This document shows positions 63,927 to 64,000 of a stretch of 64,000 nt of DNA, one piece after another. Origin of the DNA: Emticicia sp. 21SJ11W-3 (GTDB taxonomy: Bacteria; Bacteroidota; Bacteroidia; Cytophagales; Spirosomataceae); assembly GCF_024138715.1 (NCBI RefSeq), contig NZ_CP092074.1, forward strand, positions 3,596,001-3,660,000. The letters run 5' to 3'. Numbering within the stretch: the first letter of the stretch is position 1; each line of letters opens with the position of its first letter. Made by a program: the position numbers and the translations under genes. The notes beneath the pieces are model-generated. The model saw only the letters and a list, made by a program, of their open reading frames with translations, was not told where the DNA came from and searched no databases.

Positions 63927-64000
63927 ATGAATTTTAAAGAGCATATATCAAACGAACCCATTTTTGAAACCATTGCACAGGCGGCCACCGAGTTAGGGCT
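63927..64000 (+). CDS. tRNA nucleotidyltransferase (CCA-adding enzyme), 5' end only
   Basis: Only the first 24 codons are inside the window: MNFKEHISNEPIFETIAQAA and TELG. They match the start of Bacteroidota CCA-adding/poly(A) polymerase-type proteins (…FE.I...A.ELG). The start is either ATG 63927 or ATG 63921. The nucleotidyltransferase motifs lie outside. Confidence 0.6.
   Translation, partial: MNFKEHISNEPIFETIAQAATELG

Overview
The window looks like a chromosome segment of a Bacteroidota bacterium, probably order Cytophagales. The reasons are Bacteroidota-type promoters (TTTG, about 20 nt, TAnnTTTG, clearest at 32944-32976), poor Shine-Dalgarno sequences, and families typical of the phylum: Ig-like surface repeats, 7TMR-DISM kinases, ISAon1-type elements, YtxJ bacilliredoxin, CrtY-type lycopene cyclase and a MuiA protein with a CarboxypepD_reg-like insert. 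The genus cannot be named from the sequence alone.

Layout. (1) 1-4374: the N-terminal part of a giant repeat surface protein on the minus strand. (2) 4.4-12.7 kb: a decaying accessory stretch with a two-component operon broken by homopolymer frameshifts and nonsense codons, a LytTR regulator, an isoprenylcysteine-methyltransferase-like protein, a GNAT/autoinducer-synthase-like protein, a dead IS982 element and a dead caspase-like gene. (3) 13.0-20.0 kb: a lasso-peptide (RiPP) locus. It has an asparagine-synthetase-like cyclase, an unusually short precursor ending in Ser, a sulfotransferase-like protein, a JmjC/cupin oxygenase, an HPr-kinase-like tailoring kinase, an RRE/PqqD protein (B1) and a broken leader peptidase (B2). 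(4) 20.1-32.8 kb: mobile DNA. Three near-identical IS256-family copies (A, B, C) lie around a YhcG-type nuclease gene and a very AT-rich operon of three unrecognised genes; an ISAon1-type element sits next to a serine-recombinase remnant. The region stops at an intact tRNA-Asp. (5) 32.8-48.2 kb: ordinary core genes (DinB, M20 peptidase, Nif3-like, zinc-ribbon coiled coil, TPR protein, dnaX, DUF1501, tgt, MuiA-like, exbB/exbD). (6) 48.4-52.1 kb: an AT-rich RecQ-like helicase whose reading frame continues across an A11 run into a start-less downstream frame. (7) 52.3-64 kb: core genes again (XRE regulator, alpha-oxoamine synthase, YtxJ, OsmC, lipA, lycopene cyclase, nuoD, NAGPA-type protein, Mpg glycosylase and the start of a CCA-adding enzyme).

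The most notable points are: the lasso locus, with a C-terminal Ser precursor plus kinase, sulfotransferase and cupin but a decayed protease; short GC-rich hairpin inserts in the IS256 transposase genes that break the frame, while nucleotide differences in the tail keep the hidden original frame; the AT-rich three-gene cargo between inverted IS256 copies, whose first gene resembles an ADP-ribosyltransferase fold; and the poly-A junction that would fuse the helicase to a further 166-residue region.
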